A stretch of DNA of 64,000 bases from Thermodesulfobacteriaceae bacterium. Its GTDB lineage: Bacteria; Desulfobacterota; Thermodesulfobacteria; Thermodesulfobacteriales; Thermodesulfatatoraceae. The translations under genes were made by a program, and so were the position numbers. Position 1 is the first letter of the stretch, and each line of letters starts with the position of its first letter. Positions 18,719 to 29,031 of this stretch are shown here, piece after piece. Below the pieces are notes generated by a model that saw only the letters and a list, made by a program, of their open reading frames with translations, was not told where the DNA came from and searched no databases. The stretch covers positions 114,336 to 178,335 of the forward strand of contig WGCA01000016.1 in NCBI GenBank assembly GCA_015494065.1, given 5' to 3'.

Positions 18719-21135
18719 TCTTCCGCGATTTTTGCCAGCGATACGATCTTTTCTCCAGGCGCCAGCATGAAAAGACGCACTCCCTGGGTGGCTCTGCCCT
18801 GGAGGGGAATGTCTTTGACCCTTAACCGGATAATCTTACCAGCTGATGAAACCAGCATGATCTCATCCTCGGTCAGTACCCGTAAACACCCTACTAAAGA
18901 CCCGGTCTTATCAGTAAGTTTCATGGCCATGATACCCTTACCACCCCGACTTTGGGCCCGGTACTCCTTTGAGGGTGTCCGCTTGCCGTAACCTGCTTCG
19001 GTAACTGTCAGGAGATCAGCCTGATCTTCGGCATCTAAAATTTCCAAACTCACCACCTCGTCTCCCTGGCCGAGCTCAATCCCCTTTACACCGGCTGCCG
19101 TGCGGCCCATGGGGCGGACTTCTGTCTCAGGAAAACGAATAGCCTGCCCCTTTTGGGTGGCGAGTAAAATGTCCTTTTGCCCGTCGGTGAGGCCGCAGGC
19201 GATGAGCTCGTCTCCTTCCTTAAGACTGGTGGCTACTATGCCTGTACTGCGGGGGTTGGAAAAGGCGATTAAGGGGGTCTTTTTGACCAGTCCTTTCCGG
19301 GTCACAAAGAAAACAAAGTGTTGCTCATCAAAGGCCCGCACGGGTAAAACCGTGGCCAGTTTTTCTCCAGAATCCAAGGGTAGCAGGTTGCGCAAACTAG
19401 TTCCCTTGGCGGTACGCCCCGCCTGAGGAATATCGTAGACCTTGAGCCAGTAAAGACGTCCTTTATTGGTAAAACAGAGAAAGTAATCGTGGGTTGAGGC
19501 CACGTAGAGTTGGGTCACGATATCCTGGTCTCCCGCCTCCACCCCGATTTTGCCCCGCCCTCCGCGACGCTGGCTCCGGTAAGTACTGACCGGCAGACGT
19601 TTTATGTAGCCCCGGTGGGTCACCGTTACCACGACGTTTTCTTCCGCAATCAGATCCTCCACTGACAGCTCTTCTGCCTTGGGAATGATCTGGGTGCGCC
19701 TTTCGTCGGCATATTCCCGCTTGATAGCCAGGAGCTCTTCTTCTATCACCTTCCAGAGCACCTTTTCTTCGGAAAGGATCTTTTCGTACCAGGCAATTTG
19801 GCGTTTTAATTCCTCATATTCGGCCTTAAGCTTTTCCCGTTCCAGCCCCGTTAAACGCTGAAGACGCATGTCAAGGATGGCCTGGGCCTGGGCGGCACTC
19901 AGCCCAAAACGCTTAATTAAACCCTCTTTGGCCTCCTGAGGGGTACGGGAGGCCCGAATAAGAGCGATTACCTCGTCTAAATGTTCCAGGGCCTTGAGAA
20001 GACCCTCCAGAATATGGGCCCTTTCCTGGGCCTTGCGCAATTCATAAAGGGTACGCCTTATAACTACCGTGCGCCGGTGGGCCAAAAAATGCCCCAAGAG
20101 TTCCCTCAAATTGAGCTGTTCTGGCCGGTTGTTCACCAGGGCCAACATAATGACCCCGAAAGTGGTTTCTAAGGGGGTCTGTTTGTACAACTGGTTTAAA
20201 ATCACGGGGGCAAAATCTTGCTTTTCCCGTTTGAGTTCGATGACGATCCTCAACCCCTCTCGGTCCGATTCGTCCCTAACCTCCGCAATCCCTTCTATCT
20301 TTTTGTCCCGAGCCAGGGCAGCGATCTTTTCCACTAACTTGGCCTTATTCACCTGATAGGGTAACTCCGTGACCACGATGGCTACCTTGCCCCCTTCGCG
20401 CTCCACGTGGGCCCGGGCCCGGAGTTTGATAAGCCCCTTGCCCGTAGCGTAGGCCTCTTTGATGCCCGCCGCACCGCAAATATACGCCCCGGTAGGAAAA
20501 TCTGGACCCTTGATGTGTTCTAACAGCTCGTCCAGGGTGATATCCGGGTTCCGGATCATGGCCACCAGGGCGTCAATAACCTCCCCCAGATTGTGCGGAG
20601 GAATATTGGTGGCCATCCCTACCGCAATCCCGGAAGCCCCGTTGATCAATAGGTTGGGAATCCGGCTGGGAAGGACTACCGGCTCCTGCAGGGTATTATC
20701 GTAATTGGGCATAAAATCCACGGTCTCTTTTTCGATATCAGCCAATAGTTCATGGGCGATCTTGGCCATGCGCACCTCGGTGTAACGCATGGCCGCCGGG
20801 GCGTCGCCGTCCAGGGAGCCAAAATTCCCCTGCCCGTCAATCAGGGGATAACGCATGGTAAAATCCTGGGCCAACCGCACCAGCGTATCGTAAACCGCCA
20901 TGTCTCCGTGGGGGTGATACTTACCGATGACGTCTCCCACTATGCGGGCGCTTTTCTTGTAGGGCTTATTCCAGTCGTTTTTGAGCTCGTACATGGCGTA
21001 CAAAATGCGCCGCTGCACCGGTTTGAGGCCATCTCGCACGTCCGGAAGGGCCCGGCCTACGATCACACTCATGGCGTAATCCAGGTAGGACTTTTTAAGT
21101 TCTTCCTCTATGGGGATAGGGATGATCTCCGCCAT
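18715..21135 (-). CDS. gyrA: DNA gyrase subunit A
   Basis: [59 protein letters not shown]-terminal repeats. Confidence 0.97.
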   Translation of the reverse strand: MAEIIPIPIEEELKKSYLDYAMSVIVGRALPDVRDGLKPVQRRILYAMYELKNDWNKPYKKSARIVGDVIGKYHPHGDMAVYDTLVRLAQDFTMRYPLIDGQGNFGSLDGDAPAAMRYTEVRMAKIAHELLADIEKETVDFMPNYDNTLQEPVVLPSRIPNLLINGASGIAVGMATNIPPHNLGEVIDALVAMIRNPDITLDELLEHIKGPDFPTGAYICGAAGIKEAYATGKGLIKLRARAHVEREGGKVAIVVTELPYQVNKAKLVEKIAALARDKKIEGIAEVRDESDREGLRIVIELKREKQDFAPVILNQLYKQTPLETTFGVIMLALVNNRPEQLNLRELLGHFLAHRRTVVIRRTLYELRKAQERAHILEGLLKALEHLDEVIALIRASRTPQEAKEGLIKRFGLSAAQAQAILDMRLQRLTGLEREKLKAEYEELKRQIAWYEKILSEEKVLWKVIEEELLAIKREYADERRTQIIPKAEELSVEDLIAEENVVVTVTHRGYIKRLPVSTYRSQRRGGRGKIGVEAGDQDIVTQLYVASTHDYFLCFTNKGRLYWLKVYDIPQAGRTAKGTSLRNLLPLDSGEKLATVLPVRAFDEQHFVFFVTRKGLVKKTPLIAFSNPRSTGIVATSLKEGDELIACGLTDGQKDILLATQKGQAIRFPETEVRPMGRTAAGVKGIELGQGDEVVSLEILDAEDQADLLTVTEAGYGKRTPSKEYRAQSRGGKGIMAMKLTDKTGSLVGCLRVLTEDEIMLVSSAGKIIRLRVKDIPLQGRATQGVRLFMLAPGEKIVSLAKIAED

Positions 21136-21256
21136 GCCCTGCTCTCCTTTCCATGGTATGCGAGGGATTTATACCACAGGAACGGGCTTTGCGCTTGGGT
21201 GTAGCCAACTCCCCTGACCCGTGGTATTAAAACGGGCCAAAGAGAAAGGAGCACAC

Positions 21257-22381
21257 ATGAAGGCCCTCATAGTCCTTGAAGACGGGACCACTTTCTGGGG
21301 AAGATCTTTTACTGGCCCGGGAGAGGCCTTCGGGGAAATAGTCTTTAATACCGCCATGACCGGTTACCAGGAAATCCTCACCGATCCTTCCTACCGGGGC
21401 CAGATCGTCACCATGACCTACCCCCTCATCGGAAACTACGGCGTTAACGACGAAGACAACGAGAGTCTTCGCATCCAAGTAGAAGCTTTCGTGGTGCGGG
21501 AATACCAGCCCTTTTACAGTAACTGGCGAGCCAAACGTTCTCTGGGTGAATGGCTCAAATCTCAGGGGATTCTGGGGGTAGATCAGGTAGACACCCGGGC
21601 CCTCACCCGCCATATCCGGCTCCAGGGGGCCATGAAAGCCGGGATTTCCACCCAAGACCTGAACCCGGCCTCCCTCCTAGAACGGGTCAAGGCCTCACCA
21701 GGGCTGGTGGGCCGCGACTTGGTAAAAGAGGTAACCTGTAAGGAACCCTACCGCTGGGTCAACGGTCAGATCCAAAAATTTTTTCCCTTTGACCCGGCAG
21801 GGGGCCCCAGGGTGGTAGTGCTTGATTGTGGCCTCAAATTTAACCAGTTACGTCTCATGGAAGAACGGGGTTGCCAGCTCTTGGTAGTTCCGGCGGACAC
21901 GCCGGCTAAAAAGATCCTTGCCTACGACCCAGATGGCATCTTCTTTTCAAACGGTCCCGGAGACCCGGCGGCAGTGACCTACGTAGTAGAAACCGCCAAG
22001 GCCCTTCTGGGAAAAAGGCCCATCTTTGGCATCTGTCTCGGACACCAGATGTTGGGGCAGGCCCTGGGAGCCAGCACTTTTAAGCTGAAATTCGGGCACC
22101 GCGGGGCTAACCAGCCGGTTAAGGATTTAGCTACCGGAAGGATCGAGATTACCTCACAAAACCACGGCTTTTGTGTGCGTCAGGAAGAACTCCCCAAAGA
22201 GGTGGAAGTTTCCCACATAAACCTAAACGACGGCACCCTTGAGGGCTTAAGGCACAAAGAGATCCCCCTTTTCTCGGTCCAGTACCACCCGGAAAACGCC
22301 CCGGGCCCTCACGATTCCGTCTACCTCTTTGACCGCTTCTTGGACCTCATTGAGGCCTACCGGGAAGGAAAGATTAAATGA
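21257..22381 (+). CDS. carA: Carbamoyl-phosphate synthase small subunit
   Basis: MKALIVLEDGTTFWGRSF..GEIVFNTAMTGYQEILTDPSY; GICLGHQMLGQALG. Start set to ATG 21257 with upstream GAAAGGAG. Confidence 0.97.
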   Translation: MKALIVLEDGTTFWGRSFTGPGEAFGEIVFNTAMTGYQEILTDPSYRGQIVTMTYPLIGNYGVNDEDNESLRIQVEAFVVREYQPFYSNWRAKRSLGEWLKSQGILGVDQVDTRALTRHIRLQGAMKAGISTQDLNPASLLERVKASPGLVGRDLVKEVTCKEPYRWVNGQIQKFFPFDPAGGPRVVVLDCGLKFNQLRLMEERGCQLLVVPADTPAKKILAYDPDGIFFSNGPGDPAAVTYVVETAKALLGKRPIFGICLGHQMLGQALGASTFKLKFGHRGANQPVKDLATGRIEITSQNHGFCVRQEELPKEVEVSHINLNDGTLEGLRHKEIPLFSVQYHPENAPGPHDSVYLFDRFLDLIEAYREGKIK

Positions 22382-23034
22382 AACCCAAGGGTCTCGTTCT
22401 TATCGTAAGTCTTTTGGTGGCCGCGGCCTGCGGGGCGCTGGCCTATTATCTCAAAGAAGGTCTTCCTCCCTGGGCCATAGGGGCCTTTGTAGGGATCCCT
22501 TTGGCAGGGGGCCTGCTAGCCGCTGCCCTTATGCCGGTAACTCCTGAGAAACCTTCCCCGGTAGAAAAAGAACCTGAAGAACCAAAAGATATTGAGAGGC
22601 CTCCTTCCCCTGAACCTGTAGCGGAAAAGGGCCTTGAAAGCCCAGAACCAGAAGCCTCCTCCGCCGAGGCCTACGTGGCTTCTTTTCTCGGGGCCCTCCA
22701 AAAAGAAGGGCGCTTCCTTGATTTTCTGCAAGAAGACTTGGCCCGGTATGACGACGCCCAGATTGGGGCTGCGGTTCGTTCCATCCACCCTAAACTCCAG
22801 GCGGTGGTCTTCGAAATGGTGGAACTCACTCCGGTAATCGAGGCCGAGGAAGGCACCGAAGTCTGGGTGGAAGAAGATTTTGACCCGCAAAAAATCCGTC
22901 TCATCGGGAACGTAAAGGGCAAACCCCCTTTCAAAGGGATATTGAGACACCCTGGCTGGCGTTTCCGCAAAATAAAATTACCCAAACCCAAAAAAGACCA
23001 GGTTCTGGCCCCGGCAGAAGTGGAGATCCCTTAA
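22378..23034 (+). CDS. Hypothetical membrane-anchored protein
   Basis: Two N-terminal TM segments followed by a Pro/Glu-rich linker; ATGA overlap with carA. Confidence 0.65.
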   Translation: MKPKGLVLIVSLLVAAACGALAYYLKEGLPPWAIGAFVGIPLAGGLLAAALMPVTPEKPSPVEKEPEEPKDIERPPSPEPVAEKGLESPEPEASSAEAYVASFLGALQKEGRFLDFLQEDLARYDDAQIGAAVRSIHPKLQAVVFEMVELTPVIEAEEGTEVWVEEDFDPQKIRLIGNVKGKPPFKGILRHPGWRFRKIKLPKPKKDQVLAPAEVEIP

Positions 23035-23038
23035 ACCT

Positions 23039-23965
23039 ATGCAAATCCTTAGAAGAGAAGACCTACCCCAAAAATTTTCCTATTGCGTGGCCACCATCGG
23101 TAACTTTGACGGCGTACACCTGGGGCACCAGGCCCTCTTCAAAGAGACCATAAAACAGGCCCGTTCAAAGGGGGGTCAGGCCGTTGCCATCACCTTTGAC
23201 CCACATCCGCTAAAGGTCTTGCGCCCGGAAGTCCCCTTCAAGTTAATCTGTACCTTGGAACAGAAAATAAAACTCATCGAAGAGGCTGGCCTTGATTATC
23301 TTTTACTCCTTGAATTTACGCCGGAGCTGGCCGCCTTAGAAGCAGAAGATTTTGTAGAAGAGATCCTAGTGCGCGGCCTGGGGATAAAAAAGCTGGTGGT
23401 GGGATATGATTATCGTTTCGGGCGCAAACGCCGTGGCGACACGGAATTACTAAAAGTATTGGGGCGCCGTTTCGGTTTCGAGGTAATCGTCATTCCGCCC
23501 CAAAAAGTAGACGGGCTGGTCGTCTCAAGCACGCTGATAAGAGAGCTCATTACCGAAGGAGAAGTAGCCCTGGCCGCCAAGCTACTGGGCCGTTATTACC
23601 AGCTTTGTGGAAAAGTAATCCCAGGCCACGGGCGGGGACACAAACTGCTCGGGTTTCCTACGGCTAACCTCAAGCTCTCCCGGGAAAAACTTCTGCCTAA
23701 AACAGGGGTTTACGCCGTTTACGTAACATTTGACCAGGAAAAAAGGCCCGGAGTCATGAACCTGGGCTTTAACCCCACCTTTGGGGACCATTATCTCTCG
23801 GCTGAGGTGCACATTTTTGACTTTCAGGGAGATCTTTACGGCCAAAGGATTTGTGTCTCCCTGGTGGCACGCTTAAGAGACGAAAAAAAATTCTCCTCCC
23901 CTGAAGAACTGGCCGCCCAGATAGCCGAAGATTGTCAGCGGGCCCGAAAAATCCTTTCTTCTTAA
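23039..23965 (+). CDS. ribF: Bifunctional riboflavin kinase/FAD synthetase
   Basis: TIGNFDGVHLGHQALF; GYDYRFGRKRRGD; GHGRGHKLLGFPTANL; GVMNLGFNPTFG. Confidence 0.96.
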   Translation: MQILRREDLPQKFSYCVATIGNFDGVHLGHQALFKETIKQARSKGGQAVAITFDPHPLKVLRPEVPFKLICTLEQKIKLIEEAGLDYLLLLEFTPELAALEAEDFVEEILVRGLGIKKLVVGYDYRFGRKRRGDTELLKVLGRRFGFEVIVIPPQKVDGLVVSSTLIRELITEGEVALAAKLLGRYYQLCGKVIPGHGRGHKLLGFPTANLKLSREKLLPKTGVYAVYVTFDQEKRPGVMNLGFNPTFGDHYLSAEVHIFDFQGDLYGQRICVSLVARLRDEKKFSSPEELAAQIAEDCQRARKILSS

Positions 23966-24024
23966 AGTTTGGCTTGACTTGAGCTTTTTAATGTCTATCT
24001 GTGCCAAAAAAACGGAGGTGAAAG

Positions 24025-24363
24025 ATGCGTGTTGACAGACTTGCCCAAATCATAGAGATGGCCAAACAGGGGAAAAAGGTCAAGGCCAAAGTCACTTTAC
24101 TTAAACGTCCAATCATTCTTAAAATTCACCCAGAAGCCCAAATCCTTGAAGAAAAAGAAGCCTATATTTTGTCCGCCCGGTTTGAGTTCGAAGTAGACGG
24201 GGAAAAATATACGGTCGACCGTTTCTACGCCATGGGCTTTCCCACCGAGACCATCGAAGAAGAATTGGCCAACCGTAATCTGGCTAACGCGCGTTTAAAA
24301 GAAGACTATAAACGCCTCAAAGAGGCCGGGGTTGAAATCGAAGAGGAAAAATATTTTGAGTAA
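24025..24363 (+). CDS. Small conserved-looking hypothetical protein
   Basis: 112-aa ORF with GGAGGTG ribosome-binding site 5' and a terminator-like hairpin directly 3'. Confidence 0.7.
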   Translation: MRVDRLAQIIEMAKQGKKVKAKVTLLKRPIILKIHPEAQILEEKEAYILSARFEFEVDGEKYTVDRFYAMGFPTETIEEELANRNLANARLKEDYKRLKEAGVEIEEEKYFE

Positions 24364-24370
24364 ACCGAAG

Positions 24371-24391
24371 GGGCGGTTTCCCAAACCGCCC
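24371..24391. terminator. Terminator-like hairpin between convergent genes
   Basis: gggcggttt-ccc-aaaccgccc: 9-bp perfect stem, followed on + by TTCTAAGCCTTTTTT. Confidence 0.75.
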
Positions 24392-24393
24392 TT

Positions 24394-25473
24394 CTAAGCC
24401 TTTTTTCCCGGTTCGTAAAGGCAAAGCGGCTCTTCAGCCAGATAATCGCCGGTGGCCTCATAAGCCCTGGCCCGACACCCACCGCAGACCCGGACATATT
24501 CACACCGGCCACACTTGCCACGGTATCCTTTAAAATGGCGCAGGTTTTTGAATATTTCCGTCTCCCACCAAATTTCAGGAAAGCTCTTTTCTCGCAGTGA
24601 ACCGCAGTTGAGCTCCAAGTAGCCGCAGGGCTGCACCACCCCCCGGTGCGAAATAAAACAAAAGCCCGTTCCCGCCAGACACCCCCTCGTGACCGCGTCT
24701 AGGCCAAAAGTCTCAAAGGTAACAGGTTTACCTTCTGCCCGTGCCCGCTGGCGCAGGATACGGTAGTAATGGGGAGCACAGGTAGCCTTCAGGTGAAAAC
24801 CTGGTGGGACTTTATCCCGCTGTTCGTAAAACCAATGGAGTACTTTTTCGTATTTTTCCGCAGTAAGGGCCTGGGAGGCCATTTCTTTCCCCCGCCCCAC
24901 AGGGACCAGAAGAAAAATGTGGTGGGCCACCGCCTGAAGTTTCAGCGCCAGCTCAAGGATTTTGGGCACTTCTTCTACGTTTATTTCGGTAACCGTGGTA
25001 TTTATTTGGAAAGGCAGGCCGTGCTGGCGCAAAAGTTCAATCCCCCGCAAGGCCCCCTCAAAGGCCCCCTCCTGTTGGCGGAAATTGTCATGAGAGGCGG
25101 CCTCTGCCCCATCCAGGCTGATGGAAACCCGTGCGATCCCGACCTCTTTCATCTTGGCGATAATTTCTGCGGTAAGAAGGGTGCCGTTGGTGGCCATCAC
25201 TGGCCGAAAACCAAGCCTTGAAGCCTCAGCAGCGATCTCAAAAATATCCGGTCTCAGGAGGGGTTCTCCTCCGGTAAGGATAATAATTGGGGTGCCTACC
25301 TCGCGTATCTCTTTTAAAATGCGAAAACACTCTTCCGTGGTGAGTTCGTTTTCGTATGGCCCTCGGCTGGCCGCCGCACGACAGTGAATGCAATTAAGGT
25401 TGCAGTGTCTGGTCAATTCCCAGGCCACCAGACGAGGCACAAATTTTTCTTGCTGCTCTGGTCTTGCGTGCAT
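24394..25473 (-). CDS. ahbD: Radical SAM/SPASM protein, AhbD-like heme b synthase (alternative heme pathway)
   Basis: FVPRLVAWELTRHCNLNCIHCRAAASRGPYENELT; SPASM cysteines CGRCEYVRVCGGCRARAYEATGDYL. Start ATG 25473 after GGAGGAG. Confidence 0.75.
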   Translation of the reverse strand: MHARPEQQEKFVPRLVAWELTRHCNLNCIHCRAAASRGPYENELTTEECFRILKEIREVGTPIIILTGGEPLLRPDIFEIAAEASRLGFRPVMATNGTLLTAEIIAKMKEVGIARVSISLDGAEAASHDNFRQQEGAFEGALRGIELLRQHGLPFQINTTVTEINVEEVPKILELALKLQAVAHHIFLLVPVGRGKEMASQALTAEKYEKVLHWFYEQRDKVPPGFHLKATCAPHYYRILRQRARAEGKPVTFETFGLDAVTRGCLAGTGFCFISHRGVVQPCGYLELNCGSLREKSFPEIWWETEIFKNLRHFKGYRGKCGRCEYVRVCGGCRARAYEATGDYLAEEPLCLYEPGKKA

Positions 25474-25578
25474 TTTCTCCTCCTTCAAACCTAAAGGTAC
25501 CAACAAAGCCCCCCCTCCAAAAGACCCCAAATGTGTCTTATCTTTGCTTTCAGAAACCAAGAGCCGGAAGGACGGGAT

Positions 25579-25794
25579 ATGAACGTAGACCGCAAACTTC
25601 TAGAACAGATAAAGAAAAAGGTCCAGGAAGAACTGGTCAAAAGGGAGGCTGAAAGCCTGGAATACTGGCTTAACGAACTACAAAAGGTTTACGCCAAAGG
25701 GCACCAGACCCTACCTGAACTCAAAAGCGACCTGCGCCAATTCATGGACCGACTCAAAAACCGGATCCAGACGCTAAAGACCAAAGGTCTTTAG
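25579..25794 (+). CDS. Small hypothetical alpha-helical protein
   Basis: MNVDRKLLEQIKKKVQEELVKREAESLEYWLNEL...; downstream start preferred over track start 25531; antiparallel to ahbD. Confidence 0.55.
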   Translation: MNVDRKLLEQIKKKVQEELVKREAESLEYWLNELQKVYAKGHQTLPELKSDLRQFMDRLKNRIQTLKTKGL

Positions 25795-27533
25795 GAATAA
25801 TCCCAAAAGAGGGTCAAATCCCTCTCTTCAAACCAGGAAAGGACGAGCACCCTGATTTCTTCCGGGGTAGAAAGCTTTAAGGCCTCCTCCACCAACTTTT
25901 GACACTCCGTAAAATTGAGCCTGCGAATAAGGTTTTTGACGGCCGGAATACTCTGGGGGTTCATGCTCAGTTCGTCAAGCCCAAAACCAACCAGGAGGGG
26001 AAGATAAAAGACCTCCCCGGCCATTTCCCCGCACATAGCCACCTCAATGCCCGCCTCATGCCCCGCGGTGACGATTTGTTTAATGAGCCGTAGAACGGCG
26101 GGATGAAGCGGTTCATAAAGATGGGCCACGTGTTCGTTCCCTCGGTCAATGGCCAGGGCGTATTGAATGAGGTCGTTGGTCCCGATGCTGAAAAAATCCA
26201 CCTCCTGGGCGAGGAGGTCTGCGATGGCCACCGCTGAAGGGATTTCGATCATGGCCCCTATGGCTGGAAGGGTCTCAAACCGGAGTCCTTCTTTTCGTAA
26301 TTCTTCAACCACTTCCTGGACAAAGGTTTTAGCCCGGCGCAATTCTCCCAACCCGGAAATCATAGGGAACATGATGCGTACGTGGCCGTAAAGACTGGCC
26401 CGCAAGATAGCCCGCAGCTGGGTCTTAAAAAGGGTCGGACTCTTTAGACACAGCCTTATGGCCCGCAATCCTAGGGCCGGGTTAATTTCTTCTGGCAAGT
26501 CAAGTTTGGTCGCAAACTTGTCTCCCCCGATATCCAGGGTTCGAAAAGTGACTATTTCCGGCTTAAACCCTTCCACTACCTGGCGATAAGTCTCGAATAA
26601 CTCCTCTTCGCTGGGAAGGGCCTTCCGTGTCACGTAAAGGTATTCCGTGCGATAAAGCCCAACCCCCTCCGCCCCTAATTCCAAAGCCAGGGGGAGTTCG
26701 TCTAAAAGCTCGATGTTGGCCCTCACCGCAATACGGTGGCCGTCCAGGGTCACCGCCGGTTCTTTGGCGTGGCGGGTAAGAAGAGCCCGCCTTTCCTGAC
26801 ATTCAAGCCGGCGGTCCAGGAACTCTTCGATTACCTCCTGGGTGGGGTTTACGATCACTTCTCCGGCCAGGCCGTCCACGATAAGGAGGTCTCCAGGGTT
26901 GACCTCTTCGGTAACCCCTTTCACTGCCACCACCGCCGGGATTCCCAGGCTTTTGGCCACGATGGCGGTGTGTGATGTGCGGCTACCCACTTCCGTAACG
27001 AAGGCCTGGGTGGTATCCGGACGCAATCTGGCCGTATCAGCGGGAGAGAGGTCGTGGGCCACGATTACCGCCGGCTGGTTTAAAGAAACGTGGTTGTTTT
27101 GACCCTGCAGGGTAAAAATGACCTTGTCTATTAAGTGTTCCAGGTCCCGGATCCTTTCGCGCAGATAAAAATCACCCAGCTCCTTAAAGATTTGCTGGTA
27201 CTTTTTGAGGACCTTTCTCAAGGCCCACTCGGCGTTCACCAGGGATTCTTTGATCAAATTTTCGGTCTCTCTGACCAGAGAAGGGTCTTTTAACATCAGG
27301 ATGTGGGCGTCGATAATGGACAGGGGATGAACCATTTCCTCGGGAATATGCCGTTTTACTTCCTTGAGGTCTTCAATGGTGGCTTCCAGGGCCCGGTGGA
27401 AACGCCTGATTTCTCGGGTGACTTCTTCTGGCTTTAATATGCGACGGGTAATTTTGAGGTGGCCGGTAAGCAAAAGATAGGCAGGACCAATGGCTACGCC
27501 TGGCGAAACCCCTATCCCTTTTAGTCTTTTCAT
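25791..27533 (-). CDS. ptsI: Phosphoenolpyruvate--protein phosphotransferase (PTS EI)
   Basis: GVGLYRTEYLYV; TEVGSRTSHTAIVAKSLGIPAVV; SIGTNDLIQYALAIDRGNE. Confidence 0.96.
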   Translation of the reverse strand: MKRLKGIGVSPGVAIGPAYLLLTGHLKITRRILKPEEVTREIRRFHRALEATIEDLKEVKRHIPEEMVHPLSIIDAHILMLKDPSLVRETENLIKESLVNAEWALRKVLKKYQQIFKELGDFYLRERIRDLEHLIDKVIFTLQGQNNHVSLNQPAVIVAHDLSPADTARLRPDTTQAFVTEVGSRTSHTAIVAKSLGIPAVVAVKGVTEEVNPGDLLIVDGLAGEVIVNPTQEVIEEFLDRRLECQERRALLTRHAKEPAVTLDGHRIAVRANIELLDELPLALELGAEGVGLYRTEYLYVTRKALPSEEELFETYRQVVEGFKPEIVTFRTLDIGGDKFATKLDLPEEINPALGLRAIRLCLKSPTLFKTQLRAILRASLYGHVRIMFPMISGLGELRRAKTFVQEVVEELRKEGLRFETLPAIGAMIEIPSAVAIADLLAQEVDFFSIGTNDLIQYALAIDRGNEHVAHLYEPLHPAVLRLIKQIVTAGHEAGIEVAMCGEMAGEVFYLPLLVGFGLDELSMNPQSIPAVKNLIRRLNFTECQKLVEEALKLSTPEEIRVLVLSWFEERDLTLFWDYS

Positions 27534-27790
27534 GCCCCCCGGCTGCTCAACAAGGCTACTATTTCGCTAAGGGCCCTTTCTGCCTCTTCCCCCTCAGCTA
27601 TTACTTCCACCACCGAACCTTTGGTACAGGCCAGCGCCAGGACATCGAGTATACTATGTGCTTCGGCCTTTCTGGAGCCTTTCTTTAGGTAAATCTTGGC
27701 CCGGTAACGCTTAGCTGTTTCCGCCAGCTTGGCCGCTGGACGGGCGTGCAGGCCCAACTCGTTTTCAATAATAACCTCTTTGCGTAACAT
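27530..27790 (-). CDS. HPr family phosphocarrier protein
   Basis: NELGLHARPAAKLAETA; AHSILDVLALACTKG. Confidence 0.94.
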   Translation of the reverse strand: MLRKEVIIENELGLHARPAAKLAETAKRYRAKIYLKKGSRKAEAHSILDVLALACTKGSVVEVIAEGEEAERALSEIVALLSSRGA

Positions 27791-29031
27791 CAGGAAATGA
27801 CTGCCCCCGGGGCATAAGATTCTTCAGCGAAGGCTTGCGGCTTAAGGTGGGGATAGACCGTTACCCCGCCCCCGATACGAAGCCCGGCAGGCAATTCCGA
27901 CTCCCGGCCGATAACCGTGATCCCTTCCTCTCCCCCTACCCGGGCCCCAGGACCTATCACCACTTCCGTATCGGTAATCACCCGCTGGAGATGAGCTCCG
28001 GCCCGGACCACCGTATCATGAAAGAGGACAGATTCCTTGACCACCGCCCCTTCTTCTATTTTCACCCCTGGAAAGAGGATTGATCTTTCCACCTTCCCGC
28101 CGATATAGGCCCCGTTATAAAAGAGACTGTCACAGATTTTGGCCTTGGGTCCTAGCACCGTGGGTTTACGGTCCCGGATGTTGCGGTGGGCCAGATTGGT
28201 ACAAACTTTCCATTTTTTAAGGTCAATCCTGGGGTTGGGGCCCAGAAGATCAAGATGGGTGCGCCAAAATTCCTCAAGCGTGCGGGTATAACCCCAATAA
28301 CCTCGAAATATGTAGCCATAAATCCGGTAATTACCCACCATCTGCGGAATAATATCCCGGCCGAATTCGTAACTTTCTGGGGCACGGCTTTTGGTCAAAA
28401 CCTCTTCCAAGACCTCAGTCCGAAAGACGTAAATGGTAAGGGAGGCGTAGTTGGAAACCGGGGGAGAAACCTTTTCCCGGTAGTCCTTAAGGGGCCCGCC
28501 CAAAGGGCCCTCCTCTGCGATAACTCCCTGCCCAAACCGGTGTGCATCATCCGAAGCCACCGGGGTGAAGGCTATGGTGAGATCCGCCTGGTGGTCCTGG
28601 TGGAATTGAATAAGTGGCCGGTAATCCATGCTATAAATATGGTCTCCCGAAAGGATTAACACCAATTCTGGATCCCAGCGCCTAATAAATTCCAGGTTTT
28701 GGAAAACCGCGTCCGCCGTTCCTTTATACCAATCTGAGGCTTCGCGCCCCATAAACGGGGGCAAGATATAAAGTCCTCTCCTGCGGCCCACCATATCCCA
28801 GGGCAGACCGTAATCTAGATGGGTCATCAGTGAATAAGGCCTGTACTGGGAAAGGACTCCTACCACCCAGATGCCAGAGTGCATGAGGTTGCTCATGGGA
28901 AAATCTATCACCCGGTAAAGGCCGCCGAAGGGGACCGCCGCTTTGGGGCGGAAAAAGGTAAGTACCGAAAGTTCGTCCACCCGGCCCCCCGCCAACATCA
29001 AAGCCACCACCGGCACTTTGGGTTTACGCAT
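27790..29031 (-). CDS. glgC: Glucose-1-phosphate adenylyltransferase
   Basis: ALMLAGGRVDELSVLTFFRPKAAVPFGGLYRVIDFPMSN; C-terminal left-handed beta-helix repeats. Confidence 0.9.
   Translation of the reverse strand: MRKPKVPVVALMLAGGRVDELSVLTFFRPKAAVPFGGLYRVIDFPMSNLMHSGIWVVGVLSQYRPYSLMTHLDYGLPWDMVGRRRGLYILPPFMGREASDWYKGTADAVFQNLEFIRRWDPELVLILSGDHIYSMDYRPLIQFHQDHQADLTIAFTPVASDDAHRFGQGVIAEEGPLGGPLKDYREKVSPPVSNYASLTIYVFRTEVLEEVLTKSRAPESYEFGRDIIPQMVGNYRIYGYIFRGYWGYTRTLEEFWRTHLDLLGPNPRIDLKKWKVCTNLAHRNIRDRKPTVLGPKAKICDSLFYNGAYIGGKVERSILFPGVKIEEGAVVKESVLFHDTVVRAGAHLQRVITDTEVVIGPGARVGGEEGITVIGRESELPAGLRIGGGVTVYPHLKPQAFAEESYAPGAVIS

Noticed and set aside
23974-24001. Possible promoter TTGACT-N16-TATCTG before the 112-aa gene
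   Set aside because: -10 matches consensus at only three of six positions and the spacer is short; not strong enough to call.
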